64,000 bases of DNA from Hirundichthys speculiger (taxonomy: Eukaryota; Chordata; Actinopteri; Beloniformes; Exocoetidae), in assembly GCA_018398805.1 (NCBI GenBank), contig JAGFBZ010000745.1, positions 583,001 through 647,000 of the forward strand, given 5' to 3'. Below the pieces are notes generated by a model that was not told the origin of the DNA, ran no database searches, and saw nothing but the letters and a program-made list of their open reading frames with translations. Made by a program: the position numbers and the translations under genes. Shown one piece after another: positions 46,847 to 58,329 of the stretch (positions are counted from its first letter, which is position 1; each line of letters opens with the position of its first letter).

Positions 46847-47739
46847 TGTCCAGCGGCATCAGCCAGTAGAGGAACACAGTAGAACTGTGTTATTGTTCCC
46901 GCTTTAATTTCTGTTAAAACGACGATGTCTGGCAATTTTAGAAAAAAATAAAAAATCCAAAAAACATATATTGAAAAAAAAAACTTATATAAACAAATAT
47001 GGAATTTTTAGGCGAACAAATTAAAACTATGAATCATAAGTGAGGGAAACTACTGAAACAGGCTTTCTGCTTTGCTATTAAACCCATTTATCCAAAGTAA
47101 ACGTTTTTCAGGATATTGGTTTGTGATTTACGGACAGCAAGTGTTTTGCAACATTTTCTTATAGAGATCATGCAGCTCCAGTATATCCCTCCCCCGAACA
47201 ACTTTCTTACCTCCCAGTACGAACCCATACTCTGGCTACACTCCCAGTGTTCCCAGCATGCAAATGCTTCCACATGTGTATGCAGTTCAAATGTACCTGC
47301 TAATGCTAATCTCTGCTAATCCTCTGAGGAGCATCTTCAGAGGAATGTGATCATGCTACTGCGAGCCGCGATGGAGGACAGGGGACAAGAATGTTAATGG
47401 AGACAGAAGTAAAGCAAATATTAAAACCATGACAGCTGACACATGCACAACCCCCCCCACCAGTCATCACCTGTGAACCGCTAGTTGCACTTGTAGCTAT
47501 TGTCATCACCCAGAGAGTTACATTTTCCTATTTCATTGCATTTATTGGGTTAAATTCACCTTTTATATTAGATTTGATTCAGCTTTTCTGTCATTACACA
47601 TGCAGGGTACAAGGTGACGAATACAGTTTAGCATCTAACTGCAAAGAGCAGCTGCATGCAGTTGTAAAGAAATGCACTGTGACCATATTATAACCATGGT
47701 CTGTGTAAGTGTCTATGCATGTAATCATGAGCGTTATAT
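46847..47739. other. No gene recognised
   Basis: AT-rich unique-looking sequence; nothing supported. Confidence 0.4.
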
Positions 47740-48340
47740 GCAGTGAATGATCGGAGTCCAGTCATGGTCATACGGAGGGATGAACATGGAGGAGGAAGAA
47801 AAAGGGTGAAGGGACTCGCAGGTGGATGAAGAGGGAGTGTGCAGTGATGTGGGAGGGGACAGATTCAACAGAGGGGAGGAGCTGGAAAAGACTGTGGGCG
47901 GGATGCGAGGGGTGTCCAAGAATGCTGCGAACCCGATGTAGACATCGCTTCTTCTCGACCTCCCAGTAATATGGCGGGCAGTTTTCACCACCTGCTGCAG
48001 CGCCTTTTGGTCGGCGACAGAGCAGCTTCCATACCAAACTCTGAAACACCTCTGTAGGTGGTAGAAGTTCCCCAGGATGTCAGCAGACAGGTGGTTCTTC
48101 TTCAGTGCCCCCAATGATGGGCCTTCTTAACCAGTCTGGAGGTGTTCACCGTGGTGTCGTCTTCAAACTTTCTGATGGAGTTGAGTTCATACATAGGCCT
48201 GCAGTCGTGGATGAAGAGTGAGAAGAGGAACGGGCTCGGCACACAGCCCTGAGGTGCGCCGGTGTTGAGTGTGATGGCGGTGGAGCAGCTGTGGCCCGAC
48301 CGAACATGCTGGGGTCCGTTGGTCAAAAAGTTCATACGGC
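47740..48340 (-). pseudogene. LINE reverse transcriptase remnant (C-terminal half)
   Basis: On the minus strand the 48340-48102 part reads NFLTNGPQ, then GAPQGCVPSPFLFSLF, then KFEDDTTV. These are reverse-transcriptase core motifs, with the catalytic aspartate pair kept in FEDD where related fish LINEs usually have FADD. Further on, 48000-47900 reads WYGSCSVADQKALQQVVKTA and then, one frame over, HPAHSLFQLLPS, the usual C-terminal region of fish L2/CR1-type LINEs. At least one frameshift and several lesions make it inactive. It is cut off upstream by the hAT element at 48341 and resumes at 49308. Confidence 0.85.
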
Positions 48341-49307
48341 TAGTGTTGGGCATCGTTTGGATTTTAACGATTCTGATTCCGATTCTCTGTTTCGATTCCT
48401 GTTCAAAACGATTCTCGATTCCGATTCTTTGATGTGTAGGTCAACAGATCACGACTTATCTAACAGTAGAATTTTTTCATTAAAAAAAACTGTGACACAT
48501 TTACACAGGCAACAGGCCATTTTTATTCTTTCACATGCTTGCATGCACTTATGCACACAGAATTCACTTACAGCCTAAATGTTAAACAACTTACAGTTGG
48601 CAGTTGGCCTCCAAAATACATTTTGCCCAACAAAAAAATGAAACCAACAGTTTTTGTTTCAGAAACAGACAAATAAACGCCAACAAAAACATAACCTCCT
48701 TGGCGGAGGTAAAAATTGTTTGTTTACCTGGTTGCTGGGTTACGCTCATACAGACAAGGGGCCCTCCTAGCCAATGGGATGCCAGGAAGATGCTAGCCGA
48801 TAGCCAATGGCAGAGCAGCTACAAGTATGTTTACGTTCAGTAAACTCTGGGAGCTGCGAGTAGCAGCGCTACTGTATTTCTGCCTTTCGTATCCTGAAAT
48901 TTCTCACGTAACTAGAGGCAATATTTTCCCGTTGATGCATTTCGTAACCTGAAAACTTATTAGTCGTCCTCCCTTCTTTGGCAGTAACACGCTTCCCGCA
49001 GATGTTTCACTGCGCCAGGTAGCCGTCATTTCCCGGACTGAAATGCAGCTAAATTAGAGAGCGGCGTCTCTTGGGATCCATGTTGTGGCGAGTGAAGTCC
49101 CGTCGCCACTAGCGCGGAGTTGAGTACGCCGGGCGGTAACATCAACAAACTAGTGCAGTAAATCAAAACAAAACAAAACAAAAAAAATTAGCCGGACATT
49201 TAGGAACCGAAAAAATGAATCAAAATTCAAAAATCTTCTAAACGATTCCAGAACCGGACGTTAGGAACCGATTCCTACTTGGAATCGTTTTTCGGTGCCC
49301 AACCCTA
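48341..49307. mobile_element. hAT element (TTGGGCATCG family) inserted in the LINE
   Basis: It starts TAGTGTTGGGCATCGTTTGG and ends TTCGGTGCCCAACCCTA. ACGATTCCGATTC-type subterminal repeats occur on both sides. The flanks CATACGGC and ATAACGGC are similar but imperfect. LINE sequence lies on both sides. A composite repeat (about 48665-48965) is nested inside. Confidence 0.82.
48665..48965 (+). mobile_element. Composite DNA transposon / LINE-tail repeat, copy 2
   Basis: It shares ATAACCTCCTTGGCGGAGG and the following 130 bases with 3597-3811, in the same orientation. Here the right side is kept, with TTTCGTATCCTGAAATTTC and CGTAACTAGAGG matching the reverse of the terminus at 3239. It lies inside the 48341-49307 hAT element. 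Confidence 0.65.
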
Positions 49308-49480
49308 ATAACGGCGCTATATAAGTGGTCGTGAAGCGTGCCGGTGCTGCTGCTTGGGTGAGAGACAGGTCGAAGATGTCCGTCAAAACCCCTCTAAGCT
49401 GCTCAGCGCACGTCTGGGAGTCCTAACCGGCCCAGCAGCCTTACCTCCATCCGTGGCAGAATCCAGAAATAGCAGCGTTA
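49308..49480 (-). pseudogene. LINE reverse transcriptase remnant (upstream part)
   Basis: On the minus strand this reads KAAGP, RALSSLEGF and, after a break, DIFDLSLTQAAAPARFTTT, the region before the RT palm in fish L2/CR1-type LINEs. About 80 or more residues expected between here and the part below 48341 are missing, so a deletion accompanies the hAT insertion or predates it. Confidence 0.65.
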
Positions 49481-51506
49481 GCTATCCGATGTATTTTCTC
49501 GCAGTGGAATACAGATTATTTACATTTTCATCCATGACTGCAGTGCAGCCTGATACCCTGAAACACAGAATGCTGCTCTGCATCCTGTCAGAAAATGACC
49601 TGAACAACAAATGCGACTGCAAGAAATTTCCTCTCAGAATTTATTTCAAGAATTAAAAATGAAGCTTCTTAGGAAAAGGTACCCATTTATGTGCTAATTC
49701 TCCGTCTGAGTCTAAGCTCGTATAAACAGGTCCTCTGATGCTGTGGGACAAACGTGCTGACTCCACTGCTTTCTTCTTGCACATTTTGGTTATGTTGACA
49801 AAGAGATATCGCTGCTATATTTCTGTCCCTCACACAGATGGAAAACGTTGCATTTAAAGCAATTAGACTTCTTTTTTTCTCATTTTAAATTAAGGCTCTT
49901 CTCTTTCATTCGGTATTTCCCTTTAGGTGTTGCCAGAGCCGGTCCTCTGCATCATTCTCTCTGCATCTCCAGCATCCCTCTACCAGTGTACCCCTCCCTC
50001 TTAATGTGTCCAAACCATCTCAGTTTAGATTCTCCTTGTACATCTCACTCATCACTTTTTCCCGTCTCACATGAACCCAAATGCTGAAATCACTGACATT
50101 ATGCTGCGTTTTGAAGCCCAGCAGGACACGTTTTGAAACTTAAACATCATTATGTCATCTTTTTGGAATAATAATGCAGGGAAATCAGACTCTCGTATCA
50201 AATTAGTTCGCTAATTTGTATCAAATTAGGGCCTTTTAAATATTACACAACTAAACAGAATCCCCGCTTTGACTTTTTGCAGCGCTTTCATCCCCATCCA
50301 GCTTGATTTGCAAAAATTAGCAGCATCGCGTCTGAAGTAGCTGTTCTCTTGATAGTCGGTGGTTGTCGTTCAGAGGAGACCTTGATGGAAGAGATTACAG
50401 GGAAGTGCTGGTGGTTTGACTGGGATCCTGGATGACATGTTACTGGCCGCTGCTGCGTCACCGCTCTCTTAAAGCCACAGTGATGAGACGAGATGAGACG
50501 AGATGAGACGAGACAGGGATGAGGCTGCTGCAAAACACTGGGAGTGTGTGTGCGTCGTATAAAAGAGAAGTGGAGGACGGGAGGGATGGCAGCGAACTGA
50601 AGTATTCCCAACAGAGGAGGGAAAAAACAAACCCTGGCAGCCACACACGATATATTCAGGAAATTAGCTTCACTGCAGCTTCGGCCTTCGATCTCGTCCA
50701 CAAACGCAGAAACTTAAAAACACGCGACACACCATTTAATAGCTGGGACATGTAGATGCGATTACGAAGACAAAAATGAAGAAGCGAAGGTCTTCTCTAT
50801 AAAACCGTCACAGATGCAGAGTGTGTGCGATTCATATTTTCCTAAAACACATCGACGGTATGTTCATAAAAAGAAAACACGGGCTATTAAATGAACCTCT
50901 AAAACGGCAGCACATTACAGGGCCTTCTGTTGTTTCCTCTTATTGATAAAAAAAACTGGTTTATCCTATTTATTCCCTTGAGGAAGCTATCAGAGGCTTC
51001 TTGTCTTTGTGCTGCATCCTGAAGAAAGTGTCTCTGTTTCACAGCCGACTGCATTAGAGCCACGGTGGGAATCAGGCTCGTTTTTATTAATCTATTTATT
51101 CTTCAACCTTTCTTTGGCTGGAAACAAGCATCGTTTGTGTTTTAGCGTCGTTTCACCTGCCGCTTATCGATCTGAAAAATTTCAGCCGTGCATTTATTGC
51201 TTCAGAGAGGAAGACTGGGTTGTTGTTTTTACTCTCTGTGATGAGTGTCGTTAGCATGCTGCTAATTGGAATCAGTACTTATCCATATGAGACTGACCCC
51301 CTGAGGTCTGCCCCCCCCCCCCACACACACACACACACACACTCATGTCATGCTGCCTTCTAGCATGTTCTGCTGAAATGTGCTAGTAACGTTGCACATG
51401 CAGATTCAAATCACAGGCAGGCGAATGTGAAATGTTTCCGTAGTAGATACGTGTTTGTTTCTGGAGGATTTCTGGACATCCAGCTGCATCGTTTTTTACA
51501 ACAAGG
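49481..51506. other. No gene recognised; simple repeats
   Basis: Contains about three copies of GATGAGACGA (50480-50515) and a C-run followed by (CA)n (51311-51342). The frame at 50288-50701 (minus) has no recognisable domain. Confidence 0.4.
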
Positions 51507-52662
51507 TAGGGATGTAACGATATGGAAAATTTAATATCTCGAGTTTAGTGACCAAATTATCACGCTTTACGATATTATCACAGTATTCTTAATTGCTGTA
51601 CAAATGTCCAAAAAACACATATATTTAAATTATTTCACAAAATCTTGTGATTTTCTTGTCATGCTAAAACATCAGAAGCCAAAATTTTATCAAAATGAAA
51701 CTTTCACATTTAAAGGTCAAACAACTGGCACAGAAAGAGGTTTTATTTTAAATGAACAAAATAAATAACAGGAACAAAGCTAATTTGTCTGGTGCAAATT
51801 TAAATGAACACTTTAACAACCATAGTAGGTCAAAATATGCAAACAATTATCAGGAACAAAAACTATAGTGCAAGTTCAATCGAAATAAACTTTGGACTTT
51901 AAGCTGAACCTTAAATAAGTATAAATGTGTAAATAAAGAAACAGTTGTTTAGGAGCCAAATATGTTGTTCTGAATTGTAGTTCACTCTGTGTGTCTGTGG
52001 GTGTCGCTGTGTTGTTACCTGAGGGTTAGGTATAAAGGTAGCTGCCTGTTATTGGTTAGCTGTTTGACCCAGAAGGGCAAAAGGTTTTTGACCGCTGTGG
52101 CGCTAACTGCCGGCGTTATGGTTGTCGGATCAGTTAATGGAATAAATTAATATTTTAACTGCGTCAGAAGAACATCGTTACGGTCTTTTTTCGATCAACA
52201 CGCAACAGTAACATTTATGAAATGTGAGTTAGTGAAGCGCGTCGACCAGGTTACTCTTGGTCAAACATCTCAGTAGCTTGAAGCATTAGCCTTAGCTCCT
52301 TCAAGTTACTTCTACAAATTATAATAAAATGTAAACAAATGCTCTGCAGACAGAATAACTGTCCTCCACCAGTTGTCCCTCTGCATTCTTTAAAAAATAA
52401 TAAAAATGTCCCCAGACCTTGTATTTCATTTTTCTAGTGGGTTAGGTAAATGTCCTGCCTGCTATCGCCCCTTTCCTCCATGCTCACATTACGATGTTAC
52501 AAGCTACATATTCACGGGTGACAAAGTCGCGAGTCGCTCGCAGACTTGAATGAGGCTGATATTATATATCCTGGTAATCAACCGCGATAATGAGATGAAG
52601 TAAAACATAAACGGTAATCGTTATCGGGCATTACCGTAATACCGGTAACCGTTCCATCCCTA
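51507..52662. mobile_element. 1156-bp hAT element (GTAACGATA type)
   Basis: It starts TAGGGATGTAACGATATGG and ends TAACCGTTCCATCCCTA. The flanks CAACAAGG (51499-51506) and CAACACGG (52663-52670) match at 7 of 8. No transposase domain was seen. Confidence 0.88.
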
Positions 52663-52670
52663 CAACACGG

Positions 52671-53387
52671 TAATGCCATCAAAGCATCTGGAAAATACTG
52701 ATATTACCGCTTTTCCAACCGACTGGAAAGCCGTCCAGGATGTCCCCCATCGGTCTGCTGGGATGTCCTCCACCTGCTCTCTGAGGAGTCGTTCAGAGGA
52801 GCGTGCTCCAACCAGGCTGGCGCCCTCCTGTGGCTGCTGACTGACCTGCAGTCTGTGGGATCATCTCGAAGCACCACTGAGAAGTGTTTGAAATGGGCAC
52901 GAACCGCGTCCTGGTGCGATAACTGCAGACGTATTTTTTAAAGCTTAATGAGTGCTACCTTGACGTGAAGTGGCTGGAGTGGTCACGTGCTCACGTTGAT
53001 GAACCAGCGCGGAGGCCAGCGGGAAGCTGCTGCGTTGTGAACACATGCATGAGTCAGACGTGACCAAGTAACACTCGCAGCTCTGTGCTAATTAGCGGAC
53101 GGTTACAGTGAACGTACGTGACATCAATACCAATAATGGCACCTCTTTCATTGTTCCTGGAGAATCATCAGCGTTCCTTTCACAGCTAGGCAGGAAACCA
53201 GTGTATGACTGGTTTTGGTGCCCATCTCCAGTGATACATATATCTGTATTTTGGCTTGGTATTTATTAATACTTGCTGCCACGTGAGTCAGTCTCTTCTT
53301 TAGCGCTCCCTCCATCCCTCTGCCCTCCTCTCCTTGGATGCTTCATTACTATTTCTTTCTTTTTTTCCTTTCTTTCTTTTGCCACAA
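52671..53387. other. No gene recognised
   Basis: Unique-looking sequence with a CTTT-rich run at 53352-53380. Confidence 0.4.
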
Positions 53388-53421
53388 GATATGAGAGTAG
53401 ATGAGAATTCTTTATAAGAAT

Positions 53422-54477
53422 TAGGGGTGCACCATATAATTTCTTCACGTCATAATTTCCTGTTATCGGCCCTATAGTTAACAGAAAATTATGACGTCAT
53501 CCCAATAAGTCCGATATCACGATGAAAAGCCCCAATAACATATATATTTTCATCAACACAGCAGTGCCTCGCTCCCTCTGAGCCTTGAATGACCGGCAGT
53601 GAATGTTATGTTCAAGTAACGTTGGCATAATCAGAAAAACGATTTCTCAGTAATGAAAATCAAGAATACCCCCTCATGCCAGAAAACAACTTGTTAACTC
53701 GGTCATAATTTTAGTAGTTGCTAACTTGAATCGATATTCGCAGTATTTCCCCTCATGTTACACATAAAAAAGAAAAAAAATAGAAAAGGCTGAAAGAACG
53801 ACTAGCAAACGAGGGAACTTCGGAATTTACGTTACACCTTGAATGCAGCCTGCAGCACAGCGTACTGATCACAACAAACATGGCGGCGTGGAACTTCGTT
53901 AAAGTTTCAGAAGAAGATAGTTTGGTGGTTATTTGTGACGAATCCTCCGAGTGAATTCTACGAGGAGGGAAGCACAAGCTTTAATACGTAAAACCTGATC
54001 AGCCACCTACAACATAACAATCGCTTCCATGGAGTTTTGAAATCTCGCTAACATGAGCTAATGCTAACGTGTGCAAGCCAGCAGCAGTCTCTCCTCTCCC
54101 TCATTCCTCTCATCTAAAGCTTCCATGAGATAAAAAAAACAACAAAAACTACTGAACCTCATTTACTTTAATTAAAGGTATTAATTTAAATGGAACAAGT
54201 CAAAATCCTTTAAATGTTAATCTTTTTCAGTTAGTAATCTGATGCATGTATTTCCATCAGTTCAAGGAGCCTTTATTTTTTATATCAGTCAGTAATGAAC
54301 CTTATTTAAGTTAATGTGAGATATCAAATAGGTTTGTTTGATAGCTTTATGAAAATGTTTGAGAGGCTTGCCAATAGTTTTTCATTGGAAAAAATAAATT
54401 GATGATTTGATTTTGTTCATAGGAGCTGAAAGTTGGTTATTGGTATCAGTTTTAAAAAAAATTATCGTGCATCCCTA
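53422..54477 (+). mobile_element. hAT element (TGCACGATAAC family), copy 3, with 34-bp flanking repeat
   Basis: It starts TAGGGGTGCACC and ends ATTATCGTGCATCCCTA, inverted relative to 32219. The frame 53880-53954 (MAAWNFVKVSEEDS..., 24 codons) is the plus-strand form of that at 33196-33270. Instead of 8 bp, the flanking direct repeat is 34 bp (53388-53421 and 54478-54511) with one mismatch. The left end also contains a local inverted duplication around TATGACGTCAT. Confidence 0.9.
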
Positions 54478-54511
54478 GATATGAGAGCAGATGAGAATTC
54501 TTTATAAGAAT

Positions 54512-55656
54512 GCAGACATGTGCGCTTGTCTGACATCATTCGTTGCACTCGCATCGGTATGAAAAGCGTTTTAACGACAGGAACTGCCGGCCAGATCCTG
54601 TGACCAAATTACAGAAGCTCTGAATTCTTGTCTTTATCACTTTTATTTTTCTTTTCTCTTTTCTTCGAGTGATTCATTTGTTTCTGCTTACACAAACAGC
54701 GCAGCTCAAAACTTTAAATGTTTAATGCAGTTATTATTGTTATTGTTCTACATTTGATTGGAGTTTAGGGAAATCCAGATGATGACGTAACAGCTCTGCA
54801 GTTTTACGTCTACGTCTTAATCAGCGACACCGGGAGCTGGCGTGGACCGAGTTCAGTGACTCATCCGTTCTTCTCTGTGTCGGGGAAAGTCATGATCAGA
54901 GCACAGCTTAAATAAAAAGAAACAGAATAAAGCAGAACAGTGTGATAGACGGTAGCGGGTGGCTGTGAAATAAAGCACTTCGTACTGTATACAGCGTGCA
55001 TTTATGTGTAATAAATGTATAATAAAAAGTTCTGTTTAAGTGGATGTACAACCCTGTAAAGTGCTTTGCGAGGTTGAAAAGGTGGAATATGAGTGAGGAG
55101 CACTTCTGGTGGAAATATACAGATAAAACTTTGGAAAGTCTACCATTAAAGTGGCTTAATCCTCTGCAGTAAGCTACAGCAGAGGAACTTAATGGCTCAA
55201 AAGAGGGTGATATCATCATAACGTGTGTTCTACATCCCCAGAACAATGATCTGAGCCACAAGGATACTGTCTCTGAAAATATATGAAGGGCTTGCTTTAT
55301 CGACCATGACATATCATTTCCTCTCTCTGGAGCGCTACGTACAGTTCCTCTGTTTCCATCAGGACGCAGCCAGGCTGCGGTGATGAAACTGTCTCTCTAG
55401 CAGGATACCTTCTTTTTCTTTCTTTCCTCACGTCCTTCATGCTCTTCTCCTGCATCTACCTGCAGATGAGGTGAGATTATAGCTTCACACCAGCTCACTT
55501 CAGCCGTGTCCGGCGCCTCTACATGCTAGTTCACTTCTCACTTCTGTATATTTTCCAAACCATATAAATGTGCTTTAATGTTCTTTAAAAGGGCCACATG
55601 CATTTCTGTCTGACAGTCATGGCGTGTTGACGCTCCACGTGGATAAGTCTGGATCA
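54512..55656. other. No gene recognised
   Basis: Unique-looking sequence. The minus-strand frame at 54908-55312 has no recognisable domain. Confidence 0.4.
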
Positions 55657-58329
55657 GAGGATGCTCTGGAGGGATGGTGGTTGATGATGCTCTGGAGGGA
55701 TGATGGTTAAGGATGCTCTGGAGGGATGATGGTGAGGATCTTCTGGAGGGATGATGGTTGAGGATGCTCTGGAGGGATGATGGTGAGGATCTTCTGGAGG
55801 GATGATGGTTGAGGATGCTCTGGAGGGATGGTGGTTGAGGATGCTCTAGAGGGATGGTGGTTGATGATGCTCTGGAGGGATTGTGGTGAGGATGCTCTAG
55901 AGGGATGGTGGTTGAGGATGCTCTAGAGGGATGGTGGTTGATGATGCTCTGGAGGGATTGTGGTGAGAATGCTCTGGAGGGATTGTGGTTGATGATGCTC
56001 TGGAGGGATGGTGGTTGATGATGCTCTGGAGGGATTGTGGTGATGATGCTCTGGAGGGATGATGGTTGAGGATCTTCTGGAGGGATGATGGTTAAGGATG
56101 CTCTGGAGGGATGATGGTTGAGGATGCTCTGGAGGGATGATGGTTGAGGATGCTCTGGAGGGATGATGGTGATGATGCTCTGAAGGGATGATGGTTAAGG
56201 ATGCTCTGGAGGGATGATGGTGAAGATGCTCTGGAGGGATGATGGTGAGGATCTTCTGGAGGGATGATGGTTAAGGATGCTCTGGAGAGATGATGGTAAT
56301 GATGCTCTGGAGGGATGATGGTTAAGGATGCTCTGGAGGGATGATGGTGATGATGCTTTGGAGGGATGATGGTTAAGGATGCTCTGGAGGGATGATGGTT
56401 GAGGATGCTCTGGAGGGATGATGGTTGAGGATGCTCTGGAGGGATGATGGTTAAGGATGCTCTGGAGGGATGATGGTTAAGGATGCTCTGGAGGGATGAT
56501 GGTTGAGGATGCTCTGGAGGGATGATGGTTGAGGATGCTCTGGAGGGATGATGGTTAAGGATGCTCTGGAGGGATGATGGTTGAGGATGCTCTGGAGGGA
56601 TGATGGTTAAGGATGCTCTGGAGGGATGATGGTGATGATGCTCTGAAGGGATGATGGTTAAGGATGCTCTGGAGGGATGATGGTGAGGATCTTCTGGAGG
56701 GATGATGGTTAAGGATGCTCTGGAGGGATGATGGTGAGGATGCTCTGGAGGGATGATGGTGATGATGCTCTGTAGGGATGATGGTTAAGGATGCTCTGGA
56801 GGGATGATGGTGAGGATGCTCTGGAGGGATGATGGTGAGGATGCTCTGGAGGGATGATGGTGAGGATGCTCTGGATTGATGATGGTGAGGATGCTCTGGA
56901 GGGATAATGGTTAAGGATGCTCTGGAGGGATGAATTGTGAGGATGCTCTGGAGAGATGATGATTAAGGATGCTCTGGAGGGATAAGAGTGAGGATGCTCT
57001 GGAGGAATGATGGTGAGGATGCTCTGGAGGGATGATGGTTAAGGATGCTCTGGAGGGATGATGGTTGAGGATGCTCTGGAGGGATGATGGTGAGGATGCT
57101 CTGGAAGGATGATGGTGAAGATGCTCTGGATGGATGACGGTGAGGATGCTCTGGAGGGATGATGGTTAAGGATGCTCTGGAGGGATGATGGTGAGGATGC
57201 TCTGGGGGGATGATGGTTAAGGATGCTCTGGAGGGATGACGGTGAGGATGCTCTGGAGGGATGATGGTGAGGATGCTCTGGAGGGATGATGATGAGGATG
57301 CTCTGGAGGGATGATGGTTAGGATGCTCTGGAGGGATGATGATGATGATGCTCTGGAGGGATGATGGTAAGGATGCTCTGGAGGGATGATGATGAGGATG
57401 CTCTGGAGGGATGATGGTGAGGATGCTCTGGATGGATGATGGTGAGGATGCTCTGGAGGGATGATGGTGAGGATGCTCTGGAGGGATTATGGTGAGGATG
57501 CTCTGGATGGATGATGGTGAGGATGCTCGGGAGGGATGATGGTTAAGGATGCTCTGGGGGATGATGGTGAGGATGCTCTGGAGGGATGATGGTTAAGGAT
57601 GCTCTGGAGGGATGATGGTGAGGACGCTCTAGGAGGATGATGGTTAAGGATGCTCTGGAGGGATGATGGTGAGGATGCTCTGGAGGGATGATGATGAGGA
57701 TGCTCTGGAGGGATGATGGTTAGGATGCTCTGGAGGGATGATGATGATGCTCTGGAGGGATGATGGTGAGGATGCTCTGGAGGGATGATGGTGAGGATGC
57801 TCTGGAGGGATGATGGTGAGGATGCTCTGGAGGGATGATGGTGAGGATGCTCTGGAGGGATGATGGTGAGGATGCTTTGGAGGGATGATGGTTAAGGATG
57901 CTCTGGAGGGATGATGATGAGGATGCTCTGGAGGGATGGTGGTTGAGGATGCTTTGGAGGGATGATGGTTAAGGATGCTCTGGAGGGATGATGGTGAGGA
58001 TGCTCTGGAGGGATGATGGTGAGGATGCTCTGGAGGAATGATGATGAGGATGCTCCGGAGGGATGATGGTTAGGATGCTCTGGAGGGATGATGATGATGA
58101 TGATGATGATGATGCTCTGGAGGGATGATGGTAAGGATGCTCTGGAGGGATGATGATGAGGATGCTCTGGAGGGATGATGGTGAGGATGCTCTGGAGGGA
58201 TGATGGTGAGGATGCTCTGGAGGGATGATGGTTAGGATGCTTTGGAGGGATGATGGTTAAGGATGCTCTGGAGGGATGATGGTGAGGATGCTCTGGAGGG
58301 ATGATGGTGAGGATGCTCTGGAGGGGTTG
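55657..58329 (+). repeat. Minisatellite of about 26 bp (GGATGCTCTGGAGGG...)
   Basis: About 105 tandem units of 24-27 bp. The core GATGCTCTGGAGGGATGATGG is followed by TTAAG, TTGAG or TGAG, which sets the unit length. The earliest units (55657-56020) have GATGGTGG and GATTGTGG variants, and the GATGATGAT segment at 58087-58115 is locally expanded. Minus-strand His/Pro/Ser frames here are artefacts. Confidence 0.97.
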
